From Rostrohypoxylon terebratum (Eukaryota > Ascomycota > Sordariomycetes > Xylariales > Hypoxylaceae), in the NCBI GenBank assembly GCA_022497145.1, contig MU385889.1, forward strand, positions 62,001 through 126,000: 64,000 nucleotides of DNA. The letters are read 5' to 3'. A program made the translations under genes and the position numbers. A model generated the notes under the pieces. The model searched no databases and was not told the DNA's origin. It saw only the letters and a program-made list of their open reading frames with translations. This document shows positions 23,355 to 35,100 of this stretch, piece by piece; position 1 is the stretch's first letter, and every line of letters begins with the position of its first letter.

Positions 23355-25930
23355 GATTCTATAGATGCAATAGTTCTTCGACTCTCGATCAAGCCGTTGA
23401 CGAGGTCGAGTGTCTCGAGTGGCGTTAGAGAATGAAGTTGTTCGGGGAAGTTGGTTTTGTTTCTCCCCGCCACGACGTAATCGACTATGGAAATGTTGCA
23501 ATCGGATTCGGCGATCTTTATCCCAGACATCCTAGACATCCTACGGGCCATTTATCTACATATGTATAGTATATCTACTATCTATTATCCCTAGCTTACG
23601 TGGGGCTACATAGATACAGTACCTAGGTCCTACACGCACTGACGAGATAAGAAGAGCAATTGGAAGTTCCAGTTCCAGTTCCAGTTCTAGTTGGTCATCA
23701 CATGATTATTGTTAAAATAATTACGTCAAGAGGACTGTAGGGGGGAGTATTCTTGTTGAAGGCGACTACGGGTCTGTTGGACAGATTGAAAAGGTAGATT
23801 TGTCGTTTGGATTCGAAGTTGTTAAATACTTATGTAGGACATAGGACGGTCAGGCCCTACCTAGTAGGTATTAAATAAATGCAATTGAAGACTCGAACCT
23901 TCTTGGAAGGATTACATTAATAATACAATTACCTTAGGGCTAAGCTCAATGTTCATGTAAGGTTCCATAATAGTGGGTGTTAACTGGCACTTTCCTCTTC
24001 AATCTATCCAATCAGCTTACCTTTGGAGATTTATTATGCTTCCCAGATGTCTTACCCGACACTTTGAGAAACTTTGGGAAGCCTAAGAATTGATCGTGGC
24101 TGCCCGCTCGACTTTTCGACCTACTCTTTTGGGAATGACTTATGCGAGTCCTAGGAAAAAAAAAACTTTGAAGCGTCTATGACTCTATCTACTATTACCT
24201 AGTGGTAGTACTAGTAGGTACATGTAGTTAACAGTACCTAGTATTGAAGCCTCAAAAAGAAATCATTTATGATAGATCACAATTCTGAGCGATCCTATCT
24301 CACAGCATATTCCATCAACATCACCAATCCACCGATTTGCGGTTCGCTTCTCAGAGATATTCGAAAGGCAGTAACACAACAGATATCATATCCGTACCTT
24401 ATTATGAACCTGACATATTATTAAGTATTATGGGTGTCGGAAAGCTGCATCACGCACCTCAAGGGAGCTTAAGCACAGCGGGGTTATGGGGATCTAAGCA
24501 TCGAGACCCATGCTCTACCATGTACACGGACTACCTATTAGTATGTACTATGTACGAAGTAGGTGGATTAATATGCGGGGCACAAGACAAACGCCTGAGG
24601 GAGGAATGCGAACCAATGGCGACTCTATATTTCTAAGAAGAATGGGGCGTACTTAAGCCTTGCTGCAAGTGCGACCCAGAGTACGACCAGCCAGCCAGCC
24701 AGCCGCATCCGCGCAAGCGTACATATGTAGTAGATCCGCTCCCTTTAAAGCTTAACCCTTCAAACCCTTCAACCTCTTCCTGGTCTTTGCATGTCTTTGC
24801 ATGATCAGGAGGCTGGACGTTGGCGTGTGACTTTCGATTTTGGGCTTCTCTCATCAAACTATTTACCAATATACCTACAAATCTCTATTTTACTACATCC
24901 GACACCGGCCATTGAGGAAGCCTTTGCAGGTTTCTTTACACCCTCGTGCATCATTATTCTGTATTATTGATTATGTTGAACGTGACACACCCTGCACACC
25001 TTGACTCACCTGTTGGAGATGATCCGGGTTGATCGTTTTCTGGGGTTTCACTGAAAAAAAAAAAATCCGCTGCTGCCAACATGCAACAGTATCGGGAGCC
25101 ACTCTGCAACTCCCTGCTCCTTTCCGATTCGTTTCCTTCTAGCTGAAGGCGGGTCACTAACTAAGACGAAAGTCCGCTACGAGACCAAGTTCCAGTTCTT
25201 CGTGTTCTTCGTCGAGAAAAAAAAAGAAAAGAAAAAAAGAAAGGGCCAAAATTTTTTTTTTTTTTGCATTTACAATCAGCACGCCTTACCGCTGTAACTC
25301 TTTAAAGACATAGCCTGGTCCACTATTACCGCGCTTGCATAGGGACTCGGGAGCCTATGTGCGGTAAGCCGCAAATCAGAAGCGACCTACTCCGCGGGCG
25401 ATCCGTCCTCAGACCCGGATTACTGCCATCTTCGGCCTAGCCTTGAGAAGCTTGCAGTCTTGCATACGACAGGGTGCACAAGCAGACAAGGTGCACAAGG
25501 AACGTTTGCGCGAGGTGAGAGACACGCCGATGAACCCAGGGCCTAGGCATCTTCGGTACGATATATGGGTGTCGTCACGTAGCATCTTGTAACGTCCTTT
25601 GTTGTTTATAATCGCCTTGTTCCCCGCCAGTTCACGGAAAGAAGAAGTTTTTCTCTGTTTCTTCATCTTGGCTGGACAATTGTCACCGTTCGTTCCTACT
25701 ATTCAGTAGGTTGTCCTACCCTCCCAGCCTCCCAGCGCCAGATTAGTTGTCTTTCTCTTCGGAGAGCCCTACGACCTTCGCGACCTTCACAAACCCTAGG
25801 CCCTAGGGTCTACGCAAATTTAGACGTCACATGAGTCTAAGCGTTCAGATTGTTCCCCTTCAGCATTCAGCCTTCACCCTTCAACCCTCACTTCTTTATC
25901 CTAACCTATCCTCTGATCACGCCGATAATA
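23355..25930. promoter_or_regulatory. Divergent intergenic region between M28 peptidase and MFS transporter
   Basis: About 2.6 kb with no convincing gene. It holds an AGTTCC tandem run (about 23664-23690), TAGGTA/CCTAGG blocks at 23620-23632, 23856-23870 and 24190-24245, a CCAG run near 24689-24701, a long A-then-T tract at 25215-25265, a strong hairpin at 25326-25367, and an ACCCTAGGCCCTAGGGT palindrome near 25795-25811. The last is about 120 bp upstream of the transporter start. Confidence 0.5.
25326..25367. repeat. Two-part hairpin upstream of MFS transporter
   Basis: TTACCGC (25326-25332) pairs with GCGGTAA (25361-25367), and CATAGG (25338-25343) pairs with CCTATG (25354-25359), leaving a 10-nt loop and a small asymmetric bulge. 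A third copy of CTTACCGC lies just upstream near 25286-25293. Could be an RNA structure or a repeated protein-binding site; the neighbours do not decide. Confidence 0.6.
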
Positions 25931-28108
25931 ATGACGCCCAAGAACCATGCGCCGAAATTGCCGGCACAGCAGCTGGCCATATTGGGTGAGCTTCAGACCT
26001 CTCTTTTACTTACTAGCTCAGCTTTCCCTTCATTTAGCTAGCGTTTCTTTGGGCAAATCTATAATATCAGTATGTTTGAAGACTGTGGATGCGATCGGGT
26101 GAACGTCTATCAGAAATGGTCTAATACGCTTGTCGTGTTCAAATAAATTGCTGCTTTTTATGCGTGGAATGTATACGAGTCTCAAAGACTAGAAATCATC
26201 ACATTTTGTCACTTGTCCACTGTGACTCGTTGAAACTGGTGTCAAAGGTGTCTTGACAAGAGTAGAGCATAAGGAATATACAATAGTTCGAGATAAATGG
26301 GAATGAAAACCCAACGGAGGACATGGCAGGATCATACACAACACGACAACAAACCAGGTATCCCATCCCCCTTTTGTACTTAAGCTAACTCTGCTTCTAG
26401 CCGTCGCACGATTTGCCGAACCCCTCTCCTACACGTCTGTGTTCCCATACCTGCCAGAGATGATCTCCAGCTTCGGCGTCGAGAGAAAGGAAGTCGCAAA
26501 ATGGGCTGGCATCACGAGCTCCGTCTTTTCCCTTGCCCAGAGCTTGACCGCTGTATTCTGGGGTAGGGCCTCGGATAGGTTTGGAAGAAAGCCCGTTATT
26601 ATGACCGGTCTTTTATGTACGATGTTGTGCTTCTTGGTCTGGGGTGTGTCGACGAGTTTGCCGATGGCTATTACTGTCCGTGCTCTGATGGGAGCTGGTA
26701 ATGGAAATGGTATGTATTGCGGCTAGACTGTTCACCTAACACACACTCCTTGAATGTCGAGACTAATCATCCGTCAGTCGGTATCATCCGAACGATGGTC
26801 GCAGAGATGGTGACGGAAAAGGAACTTCAACCGAAAGCCTTCTCCGTCATGCCGCTAGTATGGAGCGTGGGATCTGTATTCGGCCCAGCATTCGGCGGTT
26901 TGTTCGCCAAGCCTGCAGAGCAATGGCCGGGTGTCTTCGGCAATAGCACGTTCTTCAAGAAATACCCGTTTGCTTTCCCTAACTTGATCGGTTCCATATT
27001 TTTTATGATATCGCTCTCTACTGCCATGCTCTTCCTGAAGGAAACCCTCCAGAGCAAGCGTCATTCTCGAGACTGGGGTCTAGTCCTCGGGGAGCGCATC
27101 AAGGACGCATTCCGAGAACATTCGCCTAAACGACGAGCGCAGCGTCTCCGCCGATACTCCCTTCAAGACGACGAAATCGCAGCACCATTACTTAGCGGAA
27201 CTGCCCCTTCGAAAACAGCACGAGCTACCGTTATCGAGACGAAGGCCGAGAAGCCCAAGCCTCTACCCATCAGCGCAGTCTTCAGCCGGCAAACGACCAT
27301 TAATCTGATTGCGTATACCTTCCTTGCGCTCCACGCTGTCGCATACGATCAAGTGCTACCTGTGTTTCTGAACTACCCACCCCAAGCACACACCCCCGAA
27401 AACACGACCTTCCCCTTCATTTTTAGCGGCGGTTTCGGGCTGAACCACGCGCACATCGGAGCCATCTTTGCTGCCGAAGGCGTGTTATCCGGTTTCGTCC
27501 AATTCCTGATTTTCCCGGTCCTCTGCAAGCGGTTCGGCGTGCTGCGCTGCTTCAAGACCTGTGTTATCGTCTTCCCGCTCGTATACGCCGTGACCCCCTT
27601 CGTCGTGCTGATCGAACCTACATTGCTACGCTACGTCGCTCTGGGTCTGATTCTGATGATCAAGACTTTTGCTGTGATCGTAGGTTTCCCGTGCACGACA
27701 ATCCTATTAACCAACAGCGCCGCAAGCCTGAGCATCTTGGGCACCCTGAATGGATTTGCGACTACTTTTAGCGCGCTAGGACGAGCGACGGGACCGGCAC
27801 TCACGGGAAGCGTGTTTACTTGGGGTGTTAAGCACGGTGTTATCGGCGTTCCGTGGTGGCTGTTGGCGTGCATTGCGACGTTGGGCGCTGTGCCCGCATA
27901 CATGGTTGTTGAGGGAGACGGACCCAGTGGGGCTGTTACACCCGTTGACAGCGACGACGAGGATGAGGATGAGGAGGGAGACATCGATGATGATAATGTG
28001 GATGATGACGAGGACACACTTATTGTAGTGGAACCTCGACCACAGGAAGCCTCATTTGCAGAGTGCTCCAGGAATACTAGTACCAGCTACGGAACTGTAA
28101 CGAATTGA
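25931..28108 (+). CDS. Major facilitator superfamily transporter (ZIF-1/tetracycline-resistance-like)
   Basis: Membrane antiporter of the MFS, 564 residues. Exons 25931-25985, 26401-26709 and 26778-28108. The first joined segment reads LAILAVARFAEPLSYTSVFPYLPEM, the usual start of this fungal subfamily; MFS motif A is GRASDRFGRKP, followed by ALMGAGNGNVGIIRTMVAEM. About 12 membrane segments are seen with a central cytoplasmic loop (EHSPKRRAQRLRRYS). The C-terminus is extremely acidic (DDEDEDEEGD and DDDNVDDDED), which could bind metal. The subfamily contains plant zinc-induced facilitators and many uncharacterised fungal proteins, so the substrate is open. The first intron, 415 nt, is long for this window; the second is 68 nt. 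Tail to tail with IMPDH. Confidence 0.9.
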
Positions 28109-28799
28109 GTATGGGATGTAGGGCGCGACGGCCTTGGTGTTGGTAGCTAATGGTCTCATGATGGAAGGACGTTCGGGCTACATGAAAAGAAAACGGGGCT
28201 GGGGGCAATCGAATACACGATACACGAGACGAGACATCATCGTCATTATTTCCATGGGTGGCGTTCCGGATCTAGAAAATGGGGTTGGGATGCATTAAAC
28301 ATTTCAGAAGCAAGCAGATTCTATTTCTTGGCTCACGATAGATATAAAATTGTAATTTATCATCGCCATCACGTCTAAAAAGTAAGAAATTGGCCAAAAG
28401 TGAAGTCAAGTAACTGGTTTCAGTACTTTTTGCATTCATCGCGTCTAGCGAAATCCCATTTTTATGTCTCGTACGCCCGTGAAAATGAGACATGAACTCC
28501 CCTCATCCCAAGATTGCTCCCGCCGAACCCGACATGACCTTCCCCCATATGAGCCGCAAAACGCCTAAGAGTGGAAACGAAGCCACTTGCTTATCATTAA
28601 GCATGAGAAACTATCAAGAGGTATCACTTTCACTTTTTGGTTTTTTTCCCACACCAACGACTATCTGAGAGATTCGTTATGTCCTAACCGTTTCCCAATC
28701 GTTATCTTTGTAGAAACTTATTGCCCACCCGTCTAGTTTGTCCCATGTCCAAATTAGTACGATTGTTTGCTAGCTCGCCAGCTCGTCAATCGAATTCAA
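28109..28799. other. Intergenic, convergent 3' ends of MFS and IMPDH
   Basis: Both 3' UTRs lie in this 690-bp stretch. No gene, repeat or structured element stood out. Confidence 0.5.
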
Positions 28800-30697
28800 C
28801 TAAGCGTAGAGCTTCTTCTCGTAACTCTCCATGTTCACACCACCCTCCAGCTGAGCGCTCGCGGTGCGAACTTCGAATCGGAGTGTCCCGTTGGCCGCGC
28901 ACTCGTGAAGCTCTTTCAAGCTTCGCATGCCGCAATCTTGCATCGAGTGCTTCAGACCCGCAGCCAAGTAGGGCACGAACTTGCTGACGGATCCGCGGTG
29001 TGCTACAGCACCAGAGACACCCTGGGCGACTAGGACGCTGTCTCCTTCGCTAAAGTATCGGGCAGTACCAGCGTTACTAGCCTGGCTGTTCTTGCCACCG
29101 GCACCGGCCTTCTTGTCTTGCATGGCGTCGATGCTGCCCATACCACGGTACGCTTTGACGAGCTTTCCTTCACGCGATACAAAGGACGTGCCTGGGGACT
29201 CCGTGGTACCGGCAAGCAAGCCACCCATCATGACCGTAGACGCGCCAAGGGAAAGACCCTTGACGATATGACCGACGTTTTGGACACCACCATCGGCAAT
29301 GCACGGCACTCCAAATTTCGCAGCGAAAGCGGAAACGGAGTATACTGCGGCTGCTTGGGGACGGCCGACGGCCATGACTTCCTGGGTGATGCAAGCGCTT
29401 CCGCTACCCATTCCGATTCGTAGTCCGTCAACGCCAGCAGCGATAAGGTTCGCAGCCTGCTCTCGGGTCACGACGTTTCCGCCAATGACATCAAGACCAG
29501 GGTATTCATTCTTGATCCACTTGACCATGTCAATTTGGAACATGCTGTTACCTTGGCTGCTGTCAAGGATAACAATATCAAGTCCGGCATCAACGAGCTT
29601 CTGCAGGCGGATCTTGTCCTCCGGTCGAGTACCGATTGCAGCGGCGCAAATAAGTTGCTTGGAGTCGGGAAGCTTAGATGCGAGAGGGAAGTGTAGGTTC
29701 TTGGTCAAATCGGAGCGGGAGATCATAGAGACAAGGTTGAAGTCCTTATCGACGATGGGTAGCTTGCCCTTCCTCGACTTGGCAAGAATCTTGTTCGCTT
29801 CGGGAAGAGTGACGCCTAGTTGGGCAGTGACCAGCTCAGTCACCATGACTTTGTCGACCGTCTGGCTGAGGTCATCCTCGAATTGAAGATCACGGTTCGT
29901 AACGATGCCTAGAAGCTTGGAACCAAGCTTGCCGGATTCTACAAGTCTTTGGTCAGCAAAGATCCAGATTCAGTAATAAAAAGCTGGAACATTAGGTAGA
30001 ATGAACATCATCATAAAGAGCATAATTGAATCCACATGACATTTCTGTCTATACGGTGGAACGAAAGTTATAAAATTAGGTTTGTAATCATACGATGTTG
30101 CGGTTTTCGGTAGTCCATCGGAGGATACAGCGAATAAGAAAGACTGAGTAGGAAAACGTTTTAATAGCACATATAGAAGCACGTATAGAAAGCAGATAAC
30201 TTACCAGTTACGGGGAAGCCACCAAACCCCCACTTCTCCTTGAGCGCCTTGGCTTCCTCGACAGTGGTCTCCTTGCTAATAACGACGGGATCGACAATGA
30301 AGCCGTTCTCGTATCGCTTGACCTTGCGGACCATGTCGGCCTGGGCATCGGGGGAGCAGTTGTGATGGATGACACCAAGACCACCCTGAAGAGCCATGTG
30401 GATGGCCATCTCGTGCTCAGTAACTGTATCCATAGGAGACGAGACAAACGGGGTCTTCAGTGTGATCCTCTTGGTAATGGGGGAGTCTAGCACGACTTCA
30501 GAGGCAGGGAAGCCAATGTAGCCAGGTAGGATTAGGAAGTCATTGTATGTTAAGCCGCCGCGCTGCTTAGTGTCGATGAGATCCTCAATACTAAGGCCGT
30601 CGCGAGAGGGATAATCGTTCAGAGCCTCAACTGCAGTTTTGTAGTCAAGGAACTTGGTGCTGCCATTGACGGCAGTGGATCCGTTAAGGGACGGCAT
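28800..30697 (-). CDS. Inosine-5'-monophosphate dehydrogenase
   Basis: Oxidises IMP to XMP with NAD, the rate-limiting step of guanine nucleotide synthesis; cytosolic tetramer and target of mycophenolic acid. Exon 1 is 30697-30205 and exon 2 is 29938-28800, giving 543 residues. Exon 1 carries LTYNDFLILPGY and SSPMDTVTE and enters the CBS (Bateman) region; exon 2 holds the rest of the CBS pair, the IMP-binding loop GLRIGMGSGSACITQEV with the catalytic Cys, DGGVQNVGHIVKGL, the flap YRGMGSIDAM, and the C-terminal EGGV. The residue before the catalytic Cys is Ala, where human and yeast enzymes have Ile. The intron is 266 nt with a GTAAGT donor and GTAG acceptor. Divergent from IQGAP. Confidence 0.97.
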
Positions 30698-32116
30698 TTT
30701 GACTTGATCAATAGAGAGATTATGCTAATTAGATAGCGAATACCTCGCGGCCGAGAAGTTGAGGTCGAAGAAAGCGCCGAGAAATAAAATTGACCCGTCG
30801 ACGAGGTGACTAGTATTCTTCTTCCCGAATAAAAGAAGGAAAGAAAAAAAAAAGTTCGTAACTGCGTTCATCAAAAAATTTTGTGTTCACCTGTGGGGGA
30901 CCCTGCAGAGACCAAGACCGTGCGGGGCAACTCTGTTAGTGCAGGACCTACCAATTTAAGCTTTTTGGTAAGAAGGAGTATGTTACCTGTTAACACTAGA
31001 AAGATTGAACATTGAGTCAGACCAATCAAAGCGAGCCTCTACAACATTTTTCAAAGTTTCAATCTTTATCTTTACCTATCTTAGCATCTTAGCTTTATCC
31101 TGGATATCGCACGAGGTGGCAGGGGTGGTGACCTCGGGCCCACTTGGGAACAAGGGTTCGTTGCTTCGAGGCTTTTGTGTGGCTTGAACATGTACCCAGC
31201 TCCAATTAGGTAATAGTGCGTGGCGGTGGCATCATGGGATGAGATTATTAGTGAGGGGCACGTTTTATGCCGTCCGTGTGCTGTGCTCCAAGCACAGGGC
31301 TGGTTGCTCCCCACCCAGATAAATAAACAAACTTCCAAAAACAGGACTACTTATCGGTCGGTTATTGAGTTCCCTCAGTTCCGTCACTTCCCCAAAAAAG
31401 AACAATCAAAGGAAATAAGGCTGAACCAGGCCAAACTTTCTTTCTGACCGTTTCACGTCTACGTCTATTACCACTTGACAGTTACAAACACGATTGTCAT
31501 CTGTCAACCTAGACAACGACAACGACAACGACAACAACGACGACGACAACGTTAACGTCAGCGTCGACGTCGACATCTCCCATTCCATTCCTCGCTCCTT
31601 TTATTTTGGAGGGTTGCCTTTAATTCGTATGAGTGCGCTGAGGGCGCGCACTTTTCCTTTCTAAGATCCGTGCAGCCAATATTGTGTTACGTCTGCGAGA
31701 CATCCAATGGATGGATGTTTTCTTGTTGACAGTTGACAGTTGACAATTCTCTACTATTTTCTCCTCTCTATTTTTCTACCTCGACCACTCTTCATATTAC
31801 CATCTTGTTCACTTTGAATTAGTGAGGCCGGATAGGAATAGTTACCAACAATTCGGGTCACCGCCTTCTTAATATCAACCACCTAACCACGCTGTTTCCC
31901 GTTTGCCGTCTATAAGGAAAAAAAATATAAACAACTTCTCGAGTACAGTGCGATTACAAGACATCAGACATCCATACTTAGGGACACGAAGACATTTTCG
32001 ATATATACCTCTCAGCTCGGGTAGCTGTGATGCAGACTCCAATAGCAGACGACGGCGATATCACCCAACTTGACGAAGAGAATCATCATTATTGTATATA
32101 GGTTCCATTGTTCGAA
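30698..32116. promoter_or_regulatory. Divergent promoter region between IMPDH and IQGAP
   Basis: 1.4 kb with no gene. It contains an ACAACG/ACGACG tandem run at 31511-31552 followed by GTCGACGTCGAC-like repeats, a TTGACAGTTGACAGTTGACA repeat near 31726-31745, and A-rich tracts close to each start codon. The right 200 bp are likely the IQGAP 5' UTR, with the small upstream frame listed separately. Confidence 0.5.
32030..32101 (+). other. Upstream open reading frame before IQGAP
   Basis: An ATG at 32030 opens 23 codons (MQTPIADDGDITQLDEENHH...) ending in TAG at 32099-32101. It is in the same frame as the IQGAP ATG at 32117, with only five sense codons between. It could lower IQGAP translation, or readthrough or leaky scanning could give two forms. 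No splice site that removes the TAG is obvious. Confidence 0.4.
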
Positions 32117-35100
32117 ATGTCGTACAAACCTCATCCTCTCCGTCAGTCATATACTGTTGACTACACAACTGCTGGCTCTGTCAACCGTCAGCTATCCACC
32201 ACTTCCTCTGCATCATCCGGTTACTCAAGCAATTCTTTCAATTCCCATGACTCCTATGAATTCGGTCCCCCTAGCGCAGCCTCCTCAGTGACCTCGAACG
32301 GTTACGGTGCATCAACTCTTGCGCATAAACGTGGCAGAAGCGAAGCTATCATCCGGCAGCCCCCTCCCCCTCCTCGGCGGTCAAGTGTATATGATGAACC
32401 TAAGACGAACCCCGAAGCGATGTACAACTTGGCCAGGCAATCCTTACGTCCTCTCCCGCCGCCACCTGCCTCGGGATCACCACCCGATAAAACACCACCA
32501 CGTCGCGAACGCCATGAACGCCATGACCGGGACCGCGGACAGAGTCTTGATATAGGCAGGCTTTCTATTTCCGAAGAGAGAACTTCTCCTTCGCCTGCTC
32601 AATCCCCCACAAGCCCCCTAAGCAAATCCCCGAATGGTCGACCTACCTCGATGGTGCTCACTCGATCTGATGCCTTTCGCCCTGGTGCATCCAGCTCCAC
32701 ACCGCATTCCCCTCTTGCTGTAGTTCACCACCCCACCCTTGCCGCTCCCGATTTACAACAACTTGGTCGTTCTTCGACCAACCAATTGCGCACTTTGTCC
32801 AAGTTGGCTCAAGATAGCTCTGCCGAAGAATTTGCTATCACTTCTCCAGCTCAAGAGGTAGTTGGTTTACGCGGCCGACGAAGATTACAACGAGCAGGCA
32901 ATGCGAACGGCTCCAGGAATGGCCAGCGTGGCGATCGCTACGGCTTCGAAGGACGAAACTGGATGGACAAACAAAGACAATTCCTCCAAGCCTACGAGTA
33001 TCTATGCCATATTGGTGAAGCAAAAGAATGGATCGAAGATGTCATTCAAAAACAGATCCCTCCGATTGTCGAGCTTGAAGAAGCGTTAAGAAACGGCGTC
33101 ACCCTAGCCGAGGTCGTGGCGGCTCTAAACCCAGGTCGACCGCCCCGTATCTTCCGACACGAACGACTCCAAGCGCGGCACTGGGACAACGTTGCTACCT
33201 TCTTCCGATACCTAGACCAAGTCGAGCTTCCCGATCTCTTCCGATTTGAGCTTATTGATCTCTACGAGAAGAAGAACATCCCGAAGGTCATATACTGCAT
33301 ACATGCCCTAAGTTGGCTTCTATTCCGGAAAGGCATAGTAAGCTTCAGGATAGGTAACTTGGTTGGTCAGCTTGAGTTTGAGCACCATGAACTCGAGGCT
33401 ATGCAGAAAGGCTTGGACAAGCTCGGCATCAACATGCCTACTTTTGGAAATATGGGTGCCGATTTTGGCGTAGAACCGGAGCCTGAGCCCGAGGAGACCG
33501 AAGAGGAACGGATCGATCGCGAGCTTTCCGAGAACGAAGCTGCAATTCTCGACCTTCAAGCGCAAGTACGAGGCGCTATGCTCCGGATGAAACTTGGCAA
33601 TATCATGCAGCATCTATGGGACTCGGAGGGATGGCTTATCGATCTTCAATCGCGTATCCGCGGAGATTTCACCCGTCAAGTAATCGGTTATAGACTTGAG
33701 ATGCGGAAATTCGCTGTCAACCTCCAAAGCGCCGCCCGCGGATTTTTAGTCAGAAATAGTATGGCGAATAGAGACGACTTCTGGAAAAGCAAGGAAAAAG
33801 ATGTCACGAACCTGCAGAGTTTAATACGGGCTATGAAAGTCCGTGACGAGGTACGAGAAACTCGATCTCAATTATCACGAGCGGATGGGCCTGTGCGAAG
33901 TATACAGGCTGTGTTTCGAGGCTATCTGGCGCGCAAAAAACTTCATACCCAGCAGGAAGAGACGAGTCGTGCGACAGGTCCCGTACTGAAGCTTCAGTCT
34001 GCGATACGAGGCATGTTGGCGAGAGAAAGAGTTGGACAAGACCTCCACCTCCTTGGAGAGGAGACCGAGGCTATTACTAGCTTACAGGCCGCCGCCAGGG
34101 CCATGCTAACAAGAAGCCAGATTCACCAGCAAAAAGAAGCACTCGCAAGTCATGGGCCCAAGTGGGAGTCAATCCAAGCACTCTTCCGTGGAAATTTATT
34201 TCGACAGAACGTCCAGGCAACCAAAACCGAACTTGCACGACATATCCCCGATATTGGGGTCCTCCAAGCTCATATCCGAGCTGCAGCTGTCCGTCGGAGT
34301 GTCACTGACAGACTTGACGCCCTGAACGAAAATCAGCCTTCGATACTTGAACTTCAGTCGTTAATCCGCGGCATGCTCGAACGACAGCGCATAGCCGCTG
34401 ATCTCGACTCTCTCGAGAGTAACAGGGAAAGCATTGTAGATCTCCAAGCCAAGGTTCGTGGATATCTATCCAGGGAACAGACGATGCTGCTCCTTGACGA
34501 GCTCAAATCCCACGAAGATGAGATTACCGAACTACAGGCCCTCGCTCGAGCCATGCTCCTCCGTAACGATATTGGCATATTGCTGAGTGAGCTTGACGAG
34601 CACGAAGAGGCTGTAGTAGAATTGCAAGCTTTTGCTAGAGGTTTTATCATTCGACAAAAGTTCGCAGAAAAGAAGAGACATTTTGAAGAAAACATGCAAA
34701 AGGTAGTCAAGATCCAGAGCTTCGTGCGCGGGAAACTTCAAGGCGAAGCATACAAGAGTCTTACAACAGGAAAGAACCCCCCGGTCGGAGCGGTCAAGAA
34801 CTTCGTCCATCTCCTAAACGATAGCGACTTCGACTTCAACGAGGAAGTAGAATTCGAGAGACTGCGGAAGACAGTTGTCCAGCAAGTCAGACAAAACGAG
34901 ATGCTTGAGCAGTACATCGATCAATTAGATATCAAGATTGCTCTCCTAGTCAAGAACAAGATCACTCTTGATGAAGTCGTACGACATCAGAATACCTTTG
35001 GTGGTCACACGAGCAACATTTTGGCCAATGCTTCTATTGCATCTGCCAACCAGTTCGACCTCAAGGCTCTCAACAAGAGCTCGAGGAAGAAGTTAGAATC

